Positions 1 to 11,494 of a DNA stretch of 64,000 bases are shown one piece after another. The stretch is taken from assembly GCA_027625915.1 (NCBI GenBank), contig JANTQA010000023.1, positions 6,820,001-6,884,000 of the forward strand, given 5' to 3'. Below the pieces are notes generated by a model. The model was not told the DNA's origin. It saw only the letters and a program-made list of their open reading frames with translations, and ran no database searches. Numbering within the stretch: the stretch's first letter is position 1; each line of letters starts with the position of its first letter. The DNA is from Anaeramoeba flamelloides. Taxonomy: Eukaryota; Metamonada; Anaeramoebidae. Both the position numbers and the translations under genes were made by a program.

Positions 1-79
1 TCATTAATTTAGATCAATCCCAATATTATTTTATGGAAGTATTCTCTTATTATTTCAAAAACAAAAAATATGTTTCAAG

Positions 80-3000
80 TTATTTATGTTCCTTCTCGTT
101 CTCGTTCTCGTTCTCGTCCACCTTATCCTTCTCCTCATTCTCCTTCTCCTCCTCCTCCTCCTCCTCCTCCTCCTCATCCTCCACCCCCTTCTCATCCTTC
201 TTATCTTGATCTTCTTTTTCGTCATCATCAGAAAATTCGCTATCATCACAAAATCCTTGTAAAATAAGATCGTTTTCTAAAATCGGTATTAAAAATTGTT
301 CATCATTCCAAAGCCTGTTTTTATCAATTTTGACATAAACATGATTTTTTAAATGCAAATGGTTTAATAATTTATTATTGTCTTTAAAATTTTTATCACA
401 GACGGGGCAATTATGTTCTCTAATTTTCAATCGTATATAATTGATAATTTTCACTGTTTGATAAAAATTCAGATTTTGATTTTTTCTAAAAGAATTCAAT
501 TCAAAATTATGAATTTCATTCATATGTTGAAAAATCAATTCAACCTTTGAAGAAGATTTTTCACAAAATAAACATTTTGCTATGGAATTGTCATCAGAAT
601 CTTCCCAATTATCTTCGTTTTCGTCTTGGATTAAGTTGTTTTCTTGATTTAGAATGTTTTGATACTCATATTCAAGTCCTGATTCCGATCCAGAAATATT
701 GTCAGAACTTAACTCATTTGAGTATTGTGATTCCTCTTTATGGCAGTTTTTGAGATAATATTTCATATAAAATTTATCAAATCGCTTATCTTTTGGATTA
801 ATTCGATAATGTCTTTTCTTCCTCATGTGTGTTGTGGTCATTTTGATATTTGGGAAAATCTTTTTACAAAAAATACATTGCTGTTTATCTAAATATTCTT
901 TAATGACTTGAATAAATTCATCAGTTAATACCAAATTGTCATATTTCCCAATATTGAACTTATGCCTAAAATAAAGATGCTCAAAAAATTCTTTTCTATT
1001 GTTTAAAACTTCTCTGCAATATAAACATTTTTTACTAAATTTTGAATTTCTTTCTTTTTGTTGGATTTTAATCATTTCGTCCTATATAATGGAATAGTTT
1101 AAAAATTAATACAAAAAGACAAATTAATTAAAAAAAGAACGTAAATAAATAACAGAATATCTCCTTAAAAAAGGCTAATATCCCCTTATAACAGATTCCT
1201 ATATTTTTAAATTTATTAATATTTTTTTTATATTGAACTGAATTGTACATTTGTAAAGCTAAATGATATATGAAATGGAATTGCGGTCATAGTTTACATT
1301 TTACCATTAAAAAAAAATAATAAATAAAAAAAAAACCTTCCAGAGCTATAAATTGTATAACGGGTTTCTATTTTAGAATTATTAAATTAAAGAGTTTCAT
1401 TATTCTTTTTATCTTAATTATTATCTTAAAATAATATACCAGTAGTTCGGGTTTAATAAATTAATTTTGTGATTTCTCTAAGTGTGATAAAAAAACAAGA
1501 CTTTTAAAATAAATTTTGATAATTTCCCACTTTAAGCTATAGTTTCAAGATATATTCAAATGTTGTTGGTATGTTTTTTTTTTTTTAATTGTACTCTCAA
1601 CTCAATTCGGACTCTTCAAAGAATTAGCGAGATTAAAAAAACTCAAAAATAAAAATTTATTTTTTGTTTCATTTTGTATCAGGTTAAAAAATTTTATTGG
1701 AATTATTCTGATCAAATACAAATGTATTCTTTACGATCAAAAAACAACAGCTATTTCACATCTAAATTCTTGGGGTTAGACTATTCGAGAAGTGAATACA
1801 CATTTGTTATGGATCAAAAACTTTTGAATAAAGCAAACAATAATATTTTACGGGTAAACGAGAAGAGTCAACGGATAGATACCTTAAGCAAAGCTTTTTT
1901 CGTTGTTTATTTTCTTCTTTTCGTTCTTTCTTTTTATGGTCAAAATTTTATAAAAAAAAAAATGAAAAAGATAAATCTCTATGAGTAATTTAAGGTATCA
2001 GTTATTTAAAGGGGTTGAGAGTTAAGTTGTATACAAGAACCAAAATTAATTGACAACGTATCCTATTAATTTCGAAAGTGTGCTTCTGCATTGTATTGGG
2101 ATTAACTTCTTATATGCAATTACTTTACACTGGGACTAACTTCTGGAGAGTACGACGATAATGCCTTATACTTTGTATCAACTTCGTTCAAGTAAGGTAT
2201 TACGCAAACAGGTGTTATTATGATGATGATCCAGAAATTTTCAACTTTACCTACAACAGAAAATAAAACAACTAATAGCCCAAGAAACATTCAAAACAAC
2301 AACAAAACTTTTTATTAATTTTTGTTTTATCTTGTTATTTTTTTACTCTCTTTTATTTAATTTCGTAATAAAACAACCATATTTGAAATGGAAATCATCA
2401 AAAACTCTACTTAAGCTCAAATATTTATCAAATGACTTATGTAGATACACATACATGTAAGTGGGAATCGGGAATAAAAAGTAAAATATGCCCCTTCTGC
2501 AAAAAAAAAATTGATGATGTAGACCACTTCATATGGAAATGCGAAAAATATGAAAAAAACCAGAAAATACTGGAAAAATGAGCTCAAAAAAGTCAAAGAT
2601 TTTTACTTTAATATTATTAACAGAGAGGATAACGATGAGTTGTTCAGAAAAATGAATACAAAAGAAATATACAACATCACAATAGAACATTTTCTGACTA
2701 ATATGAAACAGTACACTATAAGAAAAAATGAATTAAAATCTAAGTCTAAATAGCAAGCCATTTAACTCACCAGAAACATATGTTCTCTCAATACTACTAC
2801 TATTTTTATATCTTATTTTTTTTTCCATTCTTCATTTTTTATTCTTTTTTTTTTATTCTTTTTTTCATTTTCCAGAAAACTAAATTGATTTAAAATACTT
2901 CTAATGACTGTAATTAAAAGATTCTTTTGACTACTCTTTGAATTATGAGTCACAAATTTTTGTCACTTTAAAAATCTCTCTTTAACAGATTAAGAGCTCT

Positions 3001-6000
3001 TGGGCACTTAACCCTTACCAATAAAGCCTAATCTTTTTTATTTCTTGTTCTTTTTTTTTTCTCTTTTTCTTGTCTTTAAGGGGGTAGGTACATTTTATCA
3101 ATTTTGAGTTTCTCAGTTAATTCGAAATCGAAATAATTAAAATCATTTCTTTAATCAAGTAAACAAATGGGCAATAAAAAAAAAAGAGGGGGGGGGGGGA
3201 TATATCCTAGTATAATATATATATTAATACATCTAAAAAATGGAAATCAAAAAAATGAAAAAATTGAGCAATTGAAAAACAAATAAAAAAATCATTTATT
3301 TATTGATCTTATCTGTAACATTTGATACAATTACTTCTTCTTTACTTGGTTTTATTTTTTTAATCCTTCAGAAGAAAAGTTTTAATTGAAAAATTTTTGA
3401 GAAACAAATTACTTTCTATTTTTAAAAGAAATTTTTAAAATGAATTTTTAATTCCAATTTTTATTTATATTATCTAATTCTTGGCTGGTTTCTTTAAATA
3501 GGATATTTTTTAAAATTATTCTTAAGAAATATAGATTTATTGGGTAATGTGTTTGATTTTTTAATTATTTATTTTCGATCAATTTTAAAACCCAAAATAA
3601 TTATGAATTCTTGTTTTCAATTGTTGAGCCAGATTTTCTTTTTCTTTGGGTTAATCTTTTTGTAGTTCTTTTTTTGATTTCGATGGCTCAATCCCTTTAT
3701 TTTTAATTTTTGAAATAGTCTTCAGTTTTGACTTGGTTTGATAAAAATATTTAGAAAAAGAATTTTGAAAACAAATTTGTAAAACAAGACTTTTCTCAAA
3801 AATATAATAAATAGTTTGAGGAGAGAAATTCCAGATAATCTCTTGTTTGAGCTCATTCAAATAAAGAAGATAAAGAAGAAACAAATCATTCAAAAATATA
3901 CTTTGAAAATATTGTTTTCATTCTTGATTTAAAAAAGTTTATTTCGAAAAGTGATCTTTCTTGTTTGGTTTAAAAAGAAAATATTTTTTTAAAATATATG
4001 ATTTCTCAAATCTATTTTTTTGGTATTTTCTTTGGTTTCCGTCATTCGTTCTCAGTTACACATTTCTTGATTCAAAGCAGAATTTAATAAAACCAAAAAT
4101 TTTAATCGAAAAAAATGTTCAAAAAATTAAAAAATTCAACATTCAACTATGGTTTACTTTTAGTTTGTATTTCTTTTCACAAATAGAATAATTTAATGGT
4201 AGTTTGGTATCAAGGTTTCAATATTCTCTACGTCAAAAAAAAATATTCGGACAATATTCTCAAAATTATAATTTTCAAAAATGGTAAAATGTTTCTATTT
4301 CCTTCATTAAAAATAAAAGATTTGTCAGAAATACAGTATATTTTTGTAGTTTTATTTCTTATTTATCTTCTTAATTTGAATGAGAATAAACAAGTTATAA
4401 CCTAGAGATTCTCGCCCCATTACTATTTTTTATTATTTTACCAAACATTTTTTACAAATTTGTTTTCAAAAATCTTTTTCTAAATATTTTTATCAAACAA
4501 TACCAAAATAAAGAATATTTCAAAAAAAGAAAGGAAATGCTATTGGCTACACTCTTGTATACATTATACCTAGGATAAAAAAAAAAATCTTAATAAGATT
4601 TGATGTTTCGGTAAGTTCCGTCAAATTCCGTTGAGTGCTCATGTTTTAATGAGGTTTTCTGTTTTGTCTGTTAAGTGTTCTAGGTTTTATTGAGGTTTTC
4701 TATTTTTTTTGTGAAGTGTTCTAGGTTTTTTTTACTTTAGAAATAAACAGAAAATTTATTAAAATTTTCGGTTTATTTCTAAAGTAAAAAAAATCTAACG
4801 AAAATCTATCGATTTTACAAATAAATAGAAAACTCAAAAAAACCTAACAAAAATTTATTGATTTTCCAAATAAGCAGAAAACTCAAGAAAACCTAACGAC
4901 GCTTTTCTAGAATTCAAAAGAAAAGAGAAAAATCAAAGATTTTACTCAATTCTTTTGAATCCTGGAAAACCTTGATGCTTTTTTTTTAATTTGAGAAATA
5001 AAGTAATAGATAAAATTAAATAAATTTTTCTTATTATTTTGCAAATTAAAAAAAAACATAACGTTAAGCAGGGGGTAATTATGTTGTATCGCCTCTGTTC
5101 AATAATAAATATATAAATAAATTATCAATTTTTTTTTGATTAGAATATCATGAGTTGATAAACTTTATCATGAATTAAATCAGAGAAACCATCACTTTCT
5201 ATTATATTTTTTTGGATTTTTATTTATTTTAGGTTTTAATTGCAATCTTAAAAAAAAATACAAGATTTGGGTGTGAAAGAGATATTTTTATATAAATTAT
5301 TTCTTTTCAATTTAGTAAATTAGAATAATGTTTTTTTAAAAAGATAAAGAATAAAAATTGTAAAAAAAATGATGGTAATTAACGAAGAAAAAAATAATAT
5401 TGATACTACCACTTCTTAAATATTGTTTTTTTAATTTAATGATAACTGTAGAAAGAAGATTGCGATTTTTTATATTTTTTTTTTTTAGTAAAATACGGAG
5501 TTATTATCAGATTTTTAGAATTGATTTTTCTATCACTATTTTATCTCAAAAAAAAAAATTGTTTCTATCATGAAAATTGATGAATTATATTATTTATAAT
5601 AGACTAATCGTTGTGGAAAAAAAGTGAAACTGGAAAAAAAGTGAAACAGAGCTTTTTAATTGGGAACATTACCGAAAATGAAAAGTAAGATCAATTAAAA
5701 AAAGAATAAATAAATAAATAAAGACAAAATGAAGTATTCGCCACAATAACAGTTTTTTAAATACTATCTTTTAGTATGGGTTTTTCTTTGATTGATCAAT
5801 TATTAAAAATTTGTTCAAAAAATTGACTATTTTTGGGATCTCCAAAACCAGACCAAAAATTTAGATAAATCAAGTAGATTTAAATTGTATTTGATGGGTT
5901 GACTGAAAATAATATAATGGGTTATTCTTTGAAGTTAATTGGTTTCTTCTTTTTATTGATTTTACTTTTCATTTTCAGTAATGTTCCCAATTAAAAACTG

Positions 6001-7888
6001 TGTTTCACTTTTTTTCCAGTTTCACTTTTTTTCCACAACAGTAATATCAAAAAAAAATTCTAATTTGATAACAAAGATTCAAAAAAATTTTTTTCTTTAA
6101 TAACAAATTCAAAAATTCTTTTAAAGATACTCTGAAGAATTCAGTTCCCATTCAATAATTACTTTTAAAATGGTCTTGTCTTTTGATTTTTGGGTGTTTC
6201 GAAATTGAAGATCCACAGAAAATCTGGAAAACATTTGTAAATTGTTGATTGTTCATAGGGTTAGTGTTTGAAAATTACAAATTTGAATTTCTTTTCTCAA
6301 AGAGAAATTTTTGGTTTATGATAAAATTTTAATGTTTTATAATATGGCTATAAATATACCTTAAAATCCTGTCAACAAAAAGGAAAGTGTGAGATAGAAA
6401 ATGAATTTTCTGTTTATTATAAAATTCCGTGCTTTATAAAACGTTATTGTATGATCATATAATTATTATTATCGAAAAGGAATGTTTATTTTAGAAAATT
6501 CAATTTCTGTTTGTCTTAGATTCCGCTGTAAGTTTGAAACGGCTGTAATCAATTTCTTTTTATTTTGGGTCTGCAAGATGATCATAAATGAAGAATTAGA
6601 ACCTAACCATCCCCTCAAAATATAATTTAGGAGTATTTTATGCTCTCTATATGAATTTGAACCTGAAGATAATGCCCTTCTGTATTTAAATGATAATGAA
6701 TATAACCAATATCTAAGAAAGAAGGGTGTGAACATAAACAATTGATTTCAATTGAAGGAATTACCTATTTTTTTAATCTCATCCCTCTTTAATCTTTGAA
6801 AATTACAGCCATTCCAACACAAACATGGAAATTTAAAACACATAGAAATTGGTTTTCTATTCTGAAATTTTTTTTTGTAAAACAAACCGTAAAATGGTTA
6901 TGAAAGTTCACCATAAACAATAAAATTTATAATAGAAGAAAAAAAATTTTGTATTTTATACAATTTTTTGTTTTTTAACTTTTAACAAATCCAGAAAAAA
7001 AATAGACATTATTGTAATGCTAGATCTACAATTTACATAATTGCAAAAATCACAGGTTTTTACAATTTAAAAGCAAGGATTGGAAAAATACTTTATGTGT
7101 CAAGTTTCTGTGATTTCTGTGATTTCTGTGATTTCTGTGATTTCTTTTCTTTTGAAAATTCAATTTTTGGGTTTGTTTTAGAACAAAATTTAAAAAATTT
7201 ATCGTTTGGTGTAATAGAAATTGATATTTTTATCTATGGTATGATAGAAATTGTCCAAATCTATTACATAAAAGACACTTTTAAAAAAAACAATGAACCT
7301 ATATGTGTTACAATTTTTCACATTAGGGTAAGAACGGTTGTAGCTCCAAAAATGTTTATTTGAATGACCAAACGCAATGAACTAAAAAAGGAAATCTTTT
7401 AAATCTAGAGGGAATTTTCTTAGAAATGCCCCAAATCGTTTCTGTTTCATTTTAGAATTACTCAGACCCAAGAAGAAGAAATAAGAGAAAAAAAAAAAAA
7501 AAAAGTAATGTTCTGATAATGAAAGAGGATCTGTAAAATTGATTCTTTAATAATAAAAAAAAATAGTATTCGTGTCAATTTAGCTCTAATAATATTTGGT
7601 TTGAATATGTTTTGCAGATCTACTTCAAGAATTAAAAGAAACTTTAAAGCAAAAATAAAAAAAAAAAGAAAATATTACCAAGATCTCCTTTGCTGATTGT
7701 TTTTTGTTATTTTCCTTTTTTGTTTCTTTTTGTTTGATGATTTCAATAAAAGAAACGGAATCAAGATTTGGCTTATTTCCTTCAAAGGGTACAGTTACAT
7801 TATGATTGAGAAGCATGTGTTCAATAATATTTTCTTGTGAAACGAAGTGAGCTAGGCACAAATTGCATTGATACTTTTGGTTTTCCAT
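80..7888 (-). CDS. ZNF277: ZNF277-like C2H2 zinc-finger protein, two exons
   Basis: Two exons, 7888-7679 (70 codons, starting MENQKYQC) and 1081-80, give about 403 aa; human ZNF277 is about 450 aa. Exon 1 carries the first finger (CNLC..H..H). Exon 2 carries CLYC, CIFC, CLFC and CPVC fingers plus the blocks HKFNIGKYDNLV, HMRKKRHYRINPKDKRFDKFY and NLNFYQTVKIINYIR, which match ZNF277 as I recall it. The exon-1 donor (TTG|GTAATA) and exon-2 acceptor (TATAG|GAC) are both phase 0. The joint reads KEIL|DEMIKIQQKERN, which lines up with the human REILEQQQQERND segment. Animal ZNF277 is a nuclear protein reported to bind uS5/RPS2 and chromatin. The C-terminus is an added acidic tail (E10 run, then NE repeats). 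The family call is confident; the joining of the two exons is inferred. Confidence 0.85.
1674..1988 (+). other. Unassigned open frame, 104 aa
   Basis: The open frame starts just before a possible acceptor (ttgtatcag) and reads VKKFYWNYSDQIQMYSL...SYFTSKFLGLDYSRSEYTF before ending in a hydrophobic and lysine-rich stretch. The first 70 residues look protein-like in composition and faintly recall tubby-type SNFLGTEFT segments, but no domain is complete and no partner exon was found. Part of an inverted repeat (ctctcaac near 1590, gttgagag near 2016) surrounds it, so it may be transposon-derived. Low confidence that it is coding. Confidence 0.15.
2440..3040 (+). mobile_element. LINE (non-LTR retrotransposon) 3' relic
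   Basis: Near 2483-2570 the frame reads KICPFCKKKIDDVDHFIWKC, the Cys-His C-terminal motif of non-LTR element polyproteins (CPxC...HFxWxC). The copy near 35256 has the matching CPLC...HFLWVC. The reading then shifts frame into a lysine-rich 67-codon stretch (2550-2753). Downstream is a roughly 130-base tail with the words CTCTTTAACAGATTA and CAATAAA, and the tail recurs at about 13810-13965. It is 5' truncated, with at least one frameshift. Confidence 0.65.
3160..4510. repeat. Dispersed repeat, second copy at the right edge of the window
   Basis: About 750 bases from 3160 to 3930 align by eye, in the same orientation, with about 63290-64000. Shared words include TTATTTATTGATCTTATCTG and TAATCTTTTTGTAG, and both copies keep a lysine-rich minus-strand reading (..SKKELQK.. 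and ..SKKKLQK..). From 4410 to 4510 the sequence is an inverted copy of about 3735-3790 (TTTGATAAAAATATTTAGAA). This copy is therefore partly folded back on itself. The family is unknown. Confidence 0.55.
3188..3199 (+). repeat. Poly-G run, 12 bases
   Basis: Twelve consecutive G follow an A-rich tract inside the dispersed repeat at 3.2 kb. I saw no comparable G or C run elsewhere in this very AT-rich window. Confidence 0.9.
4590..4990. repeat. Foldback repeat, related copy at about 30330-30580
   Basis: It holds two hairpins: TTTACTTTAGAAATAAAC near 4733 with its complement near 4771, and TTCTAGAATTCAAAAG near 4907 with its complement near 4950. The second copy shares the GAAAAATCAAAGAT(T/A)TTACTC and AATTTGAGAAATAAA blocks. 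No coding capacity. Confidence 0.5.
5611..6038. mobile_element. MITE-like element with long terminal inverted repeats (about 430 bp)
   Basis: The left end reads TTGTGGAAAAAAAGTGAAAC and continues for about 95 bases, through a GGGAACATTAC block to AAAATGAAAAGTA. The right end (about 5945-6038) is its near-perfect reverse complement. The interior has no coding frame. A one-ended relative lies at about 37578-37640. It looks like a non-autonomous DNA transposon; superfamily not assigned. Confidence 0.7.
6482..6743 (+). pseudogene. Short protein-coding relic of unknown family
   Basis: The plus frame reads MFILENSISVCLRFRCKFET.. through MIINEELEPNHPLKI, meets one in-frame TAA, and continues in the same frame as FRSILCSLYEFEPEDNALLY..LNDNEYNQYLRKKG before a second stop. 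The mix of charged and hydrophobic residues is protein-like, but no family is recognised. The opposite strand is also open for 90 codons (6741-6469), with a less protein-like composition. It could be a dead gene fragment, two exons of a nested gene, or chance. Confidence 0.3.
7110..7145 (+). repeat. 9-base tandem repeat, four units
   Basis: TGTGATTTC is repeated four times in a row. It lies in the ZNF277 intron and creates an artificial FCDFCDFCD reading on the plus strand. Confidence 0.85.
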
Positions 7889-10800
7889 AAAAATAAACAA
7901 AAATGTGAGTTTTACAAAAAAAGAGAAAAATGATCAGATCCTTGTAAACCTTTAAAAATACGACTAGAAAAGAAAATTTTGATTAAAAGTAACCTTTTTT
8001 TGGTTTGTTCATTCCTTAAGAATTCAAATCTTTCATAACAATGATTTTAAGAGTTCTAAATCAGTGTGTACTTTTATTATGATTGATGGTCTTTTTTGAT
8101 TGGTGGTGGCTTGCAATAGGTGAGGTCTTAATATTTAAAGTTTTTTCCCTCTAATTTATCATTTTTCTAATAACTCAAAAACTTTCCTAATGTACCATGA
8201 AGGAGGTTTATTTTGATCAGTTTCCTTTATCATTCTGATAAAATTAAAAAGCATCAAATGTTTTTGGAAAAATAACAAATTAAGTAAAAAAACTTTAACT
8301 ATTAAGATATAACTTGTTTCACATTCTAAGGTACTATTCTTGATATATTATTTTCTCAGAGGTTTTAGAGCACTTATTTTCTTGAAGGACAAATAAATTT
8401 GATAAAAAATGGATATATCAACTTTAGAGAGAAATGAGTTACTGATAAATTCCAAGAAATATCTGAAAATTTTTAGTTCATTTTCCTATTTCAAATTTTT
8501 TTAAAACAAGCTTTTGAATAAAGCATTCTATAGGCTTAAATGTTAATAAACTTTATAAAATTAGTTGGCCCTTCAAAAGGTTCTTTTTATTGTGTTGTTT
8601 TAAAAGTGGTGCCCCAAGATTACAAAAATGAAAATTGAACTAAAAAATGAATAAAATAAATTTGAAAATATCATTATACCATTTAAAAACAATTTTCATT
8701 TTTACCAAGTATTTTTTCAGTAAATAGATCTCATCCTTTGGTTTTGAATTTTTCAATTGACAAAAAAATAAGAAAATTTTTTAAAACATTTTTTTTTTTG
8801 ATGAAATCTCACCTTTTAGTAATTTCTTGTTAAATTCCTTGAGTAAACAACATTAGAATTTGATATTATTTCAAAAATAAAAGAAAAATAAAGCAAATAT
8901 TGAATCATTGATAGATATTAATAAAAATTAATTGTTTTATTTTATTTCTAATAATTTATTAAATTTCTTGAAATTTAAAAATTTATGGATTTTTTTTTCA
9001 AATAATCAGCATATAAATAACAAACTGTTATTATATAAAGAATATATTTCAGAATATTTATTCATTTTTTTTTATTAGATAATTAATTAAAAATACTTTT
9101 TTTTGTTTGAAAATATCAAATAATTAAAAATAATAGCAAAAACTATTTGATAGTGTTCATCTTTTGGGATTATTACTAACTCATGGAAATAATCAAGATT
9201 GTGTTTTTTTAACTTATTAACTTTTTAAAATTATGAAATTAAAAAATATTTCTTTTTATTATAAGTTCTATTTTAAAGGTTGAAAAAATATATTTGTACA
9301 AATATATAGTTTTATATTTTGAATTTTTTTTTACATATGTTTTAAGAAAAAAATGAAAAAATACATTCGAAAAAATGTGTAGAATCAAGAAACTATTTTT
9401 TTTACAAGTATAAAAGAATGGTTTTAATTTATTTTAGGGTAAAGTGTTTTGTTAAAAAAAACTTTTTAAAAACTTTATAGTTTGATTATAGAAGAAACTT
9501 TTTGTATTTAGGTTTGATGATAAAATCAATTGAATAAAATTTTCATTTCTCTTTTCATAGAAAAAAAAAATTATTTCTTAGTGTGGATGTAATTTAAATT
9601 ATTTAATTCTAAAACTCAATTAGATGATATTTCCCTTTGATAAATGATAGGTATTGGCGGTTTTAAGAACTCTTCTTTCTTATTGATTTTTTTTGTTTTT
9701 TATTTTGAAGAAACCTGATTAAAAATAATCAATATTAGTAATCATTTAACGTATTTTGATACTAAAATTTTTCAGGTCAATTAATCCAGTTATAAAGGGT
9801 GAATTAAATATGTTTAAAGTGTTTGAATCAATATTCGAAGAGAAAATTTCTTTTTTGTACATTTTAAAAATGGAAATCAATTTTTTATTTTTTTCTATTC
9901 AAAAATCTGAATTTCGTTTTGGATTCTTTGGTTACCCTATGGTTTGTAGACTAAGATCAAAAAAGGATCAAATAACTAAAGAGAAAGTTAAAAATTACAA
10001 TTTATTTCTTTCACATTTCTTACAAAAGTAATAAAAATGGAAAACAAAGTAAAAAGTAATTCCCTTATATTCTTGATTAACAAACAACAATAAATATTTT
10101 TAATAACACTTATTCCTTGAAAATAGTCTTTAACTTTTTCAGAACTCAGATCAACCAAGATCTCAATCCTCTTTCCCAAAAAAATAGATACAATCCAGTC
10201 TGAAAAATTACACTTTTTAAGTGGCCTTAAGGGATTAGCGCCACCTTAGATTTCTCTATAACCAAAGTATGTTGGAAATGGGTGTAGATGATATTAGTAT
10301 ACCATGGCTCAAATAGCTTTAAAAAATCTATTTTAAATCCTATTGCACAATAAATTCTTGCATTTTTTACTAATGATCACTTTTAAATTCTGTCATTTTA
10401 GTAAAATTTTTTTTTAATTTATTGACAAAATCTAAAAAATAGAAACTCCAAGTAAAAGTATCCCTGTATTGAATAATTCATCTTTAGAACTTCCAAAAGT
10501 AACTATTTTTTTAATTTTTTAATTTCGATTTTTAACTCCATAATCAAAAACATAAAAACACAAAGACTGATTATTTTTGTTTCCTTTTCATAAAATTAAT
10601 TGTATCATCAATATATTTCCAATATTTCACAAATAATTTGTCAAAAAAATCTATTCGTTAATTTTTTAATGTTTAAAAAAAACAAATTTTTTAGTAACTA
10701 ATCTACCTTTCACCATAAATTTAAGAAACATATTTTGCAACTTTGTAGTCTGAATATTGATAATTAAACCTTTAAATTTGTGGCGAAAAGCAGATTTTTT

Positions 10801-11494
10801 TCTGAAATTGTTGGATTTTATACTAATACATAGATCATTTTTAATTGATGAAATCAACAAATATTACTACTTGACTAATCGATTTTTTAGAGACATTTGA
10901 ACCATGTAGCACAAATTTAGTTAAGCCAAATAACAACATACACTTTGATCGTAGGCTTCTCCTTGGTAGAAGCTAATCCCTTAAGAAGAAAACAAAATAC
11001 ACTTTTTTTTTTACAAAATTTAAAAAGAATTTTGAATTATTCTCTTATTTTGATCATCTGAAATTTTTCTGTTAAGCTTTTAATGGCATGTAAAAACTCT
11101 TTCTATTTCTTTTTGTTGTAAAATAATTACCCTTTTCAAAAAAATTTCCTGTAAAAAAAAATTTTTGAAACCATTTTTATCTTGTTTTTTTTCAAGTTTT
11201 TGGAAAAAATACTCCTTTTTGAATTTCTTCAAGAATTTGACTTATTTCTTACATTTTCATAAAGTTCAAGAAATAATAAAGGTGAAAACCAAATAATAAA
11301 AACTATAAATTAATTTCCATTCGAAAAATAGAAACACTCTGATTCCTCAAATCCAATTATTGATTTCTTCAAAAAAGAAAAATATATCTCTGTTTGATCT
11401 TGAAGGAAATTTGCACTTCATTTTTTCACTTTTTTAAATTATTTTTGACTTTTTTTTTTTTCATTCTCAAATTATTTCGCTCATTAAAATTTAA
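7889..11494. other. Intergenic region with old dispersed repeats
   Basis: It lies between the divergent ZNF277-like and RhoGEF genes. No gene was recognised. Segments recur elsewhere by eye: about 8420-8590 with 54210-54390; about 8690-9500 loosely with 56830-57420; about 10200-10560 with 33490-33800; and about 10840-10960 with 37390-37500. The small open frames here (91, 63 and 64 codons) have no domain signature. Confidence 0.6.
10200..10560. repeat. Dispersed repeat, partner at 33490-33800
   Basis: Shared words include TATTGCACAATAAATT, TTTTTTACTAATGATC and TTTAGAACTT in the same order. The next block of this copy (10840-10960, with TTTTTAATTGATGA and TTTGAACCAT) is matched at 37390-37500, i.e. 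3.6 kb farther from the partner than expected. Confidence 0.5.

Larger units (their letters stand above)
1083..7678 (-). other. 6.6 kb intron of the ZNF277-like gene, repeat-filled
   Basis: This interval lies between the two phase-0 exons. It contains a LINE 3' relic (about 2440-3040), a dispersed repeat with an inverted duplication (about 3160-4510), a foldback element (about 4590-4990), a TIR element (about 5611-6038) and a short plus-strand coding relic (about 6482-6743). Most introns elsewhere in this window are about 100-300 bases, so the length appears to come from insertions. Confidence 0.6.

Noticed and set aside
7097-7363. 88-codon frame beginning with CDF repeats
   Set aside because: The cysteines come from a 9-base tandem repeat, and the rest lacks any domain and lies in the ZNF277 intron.
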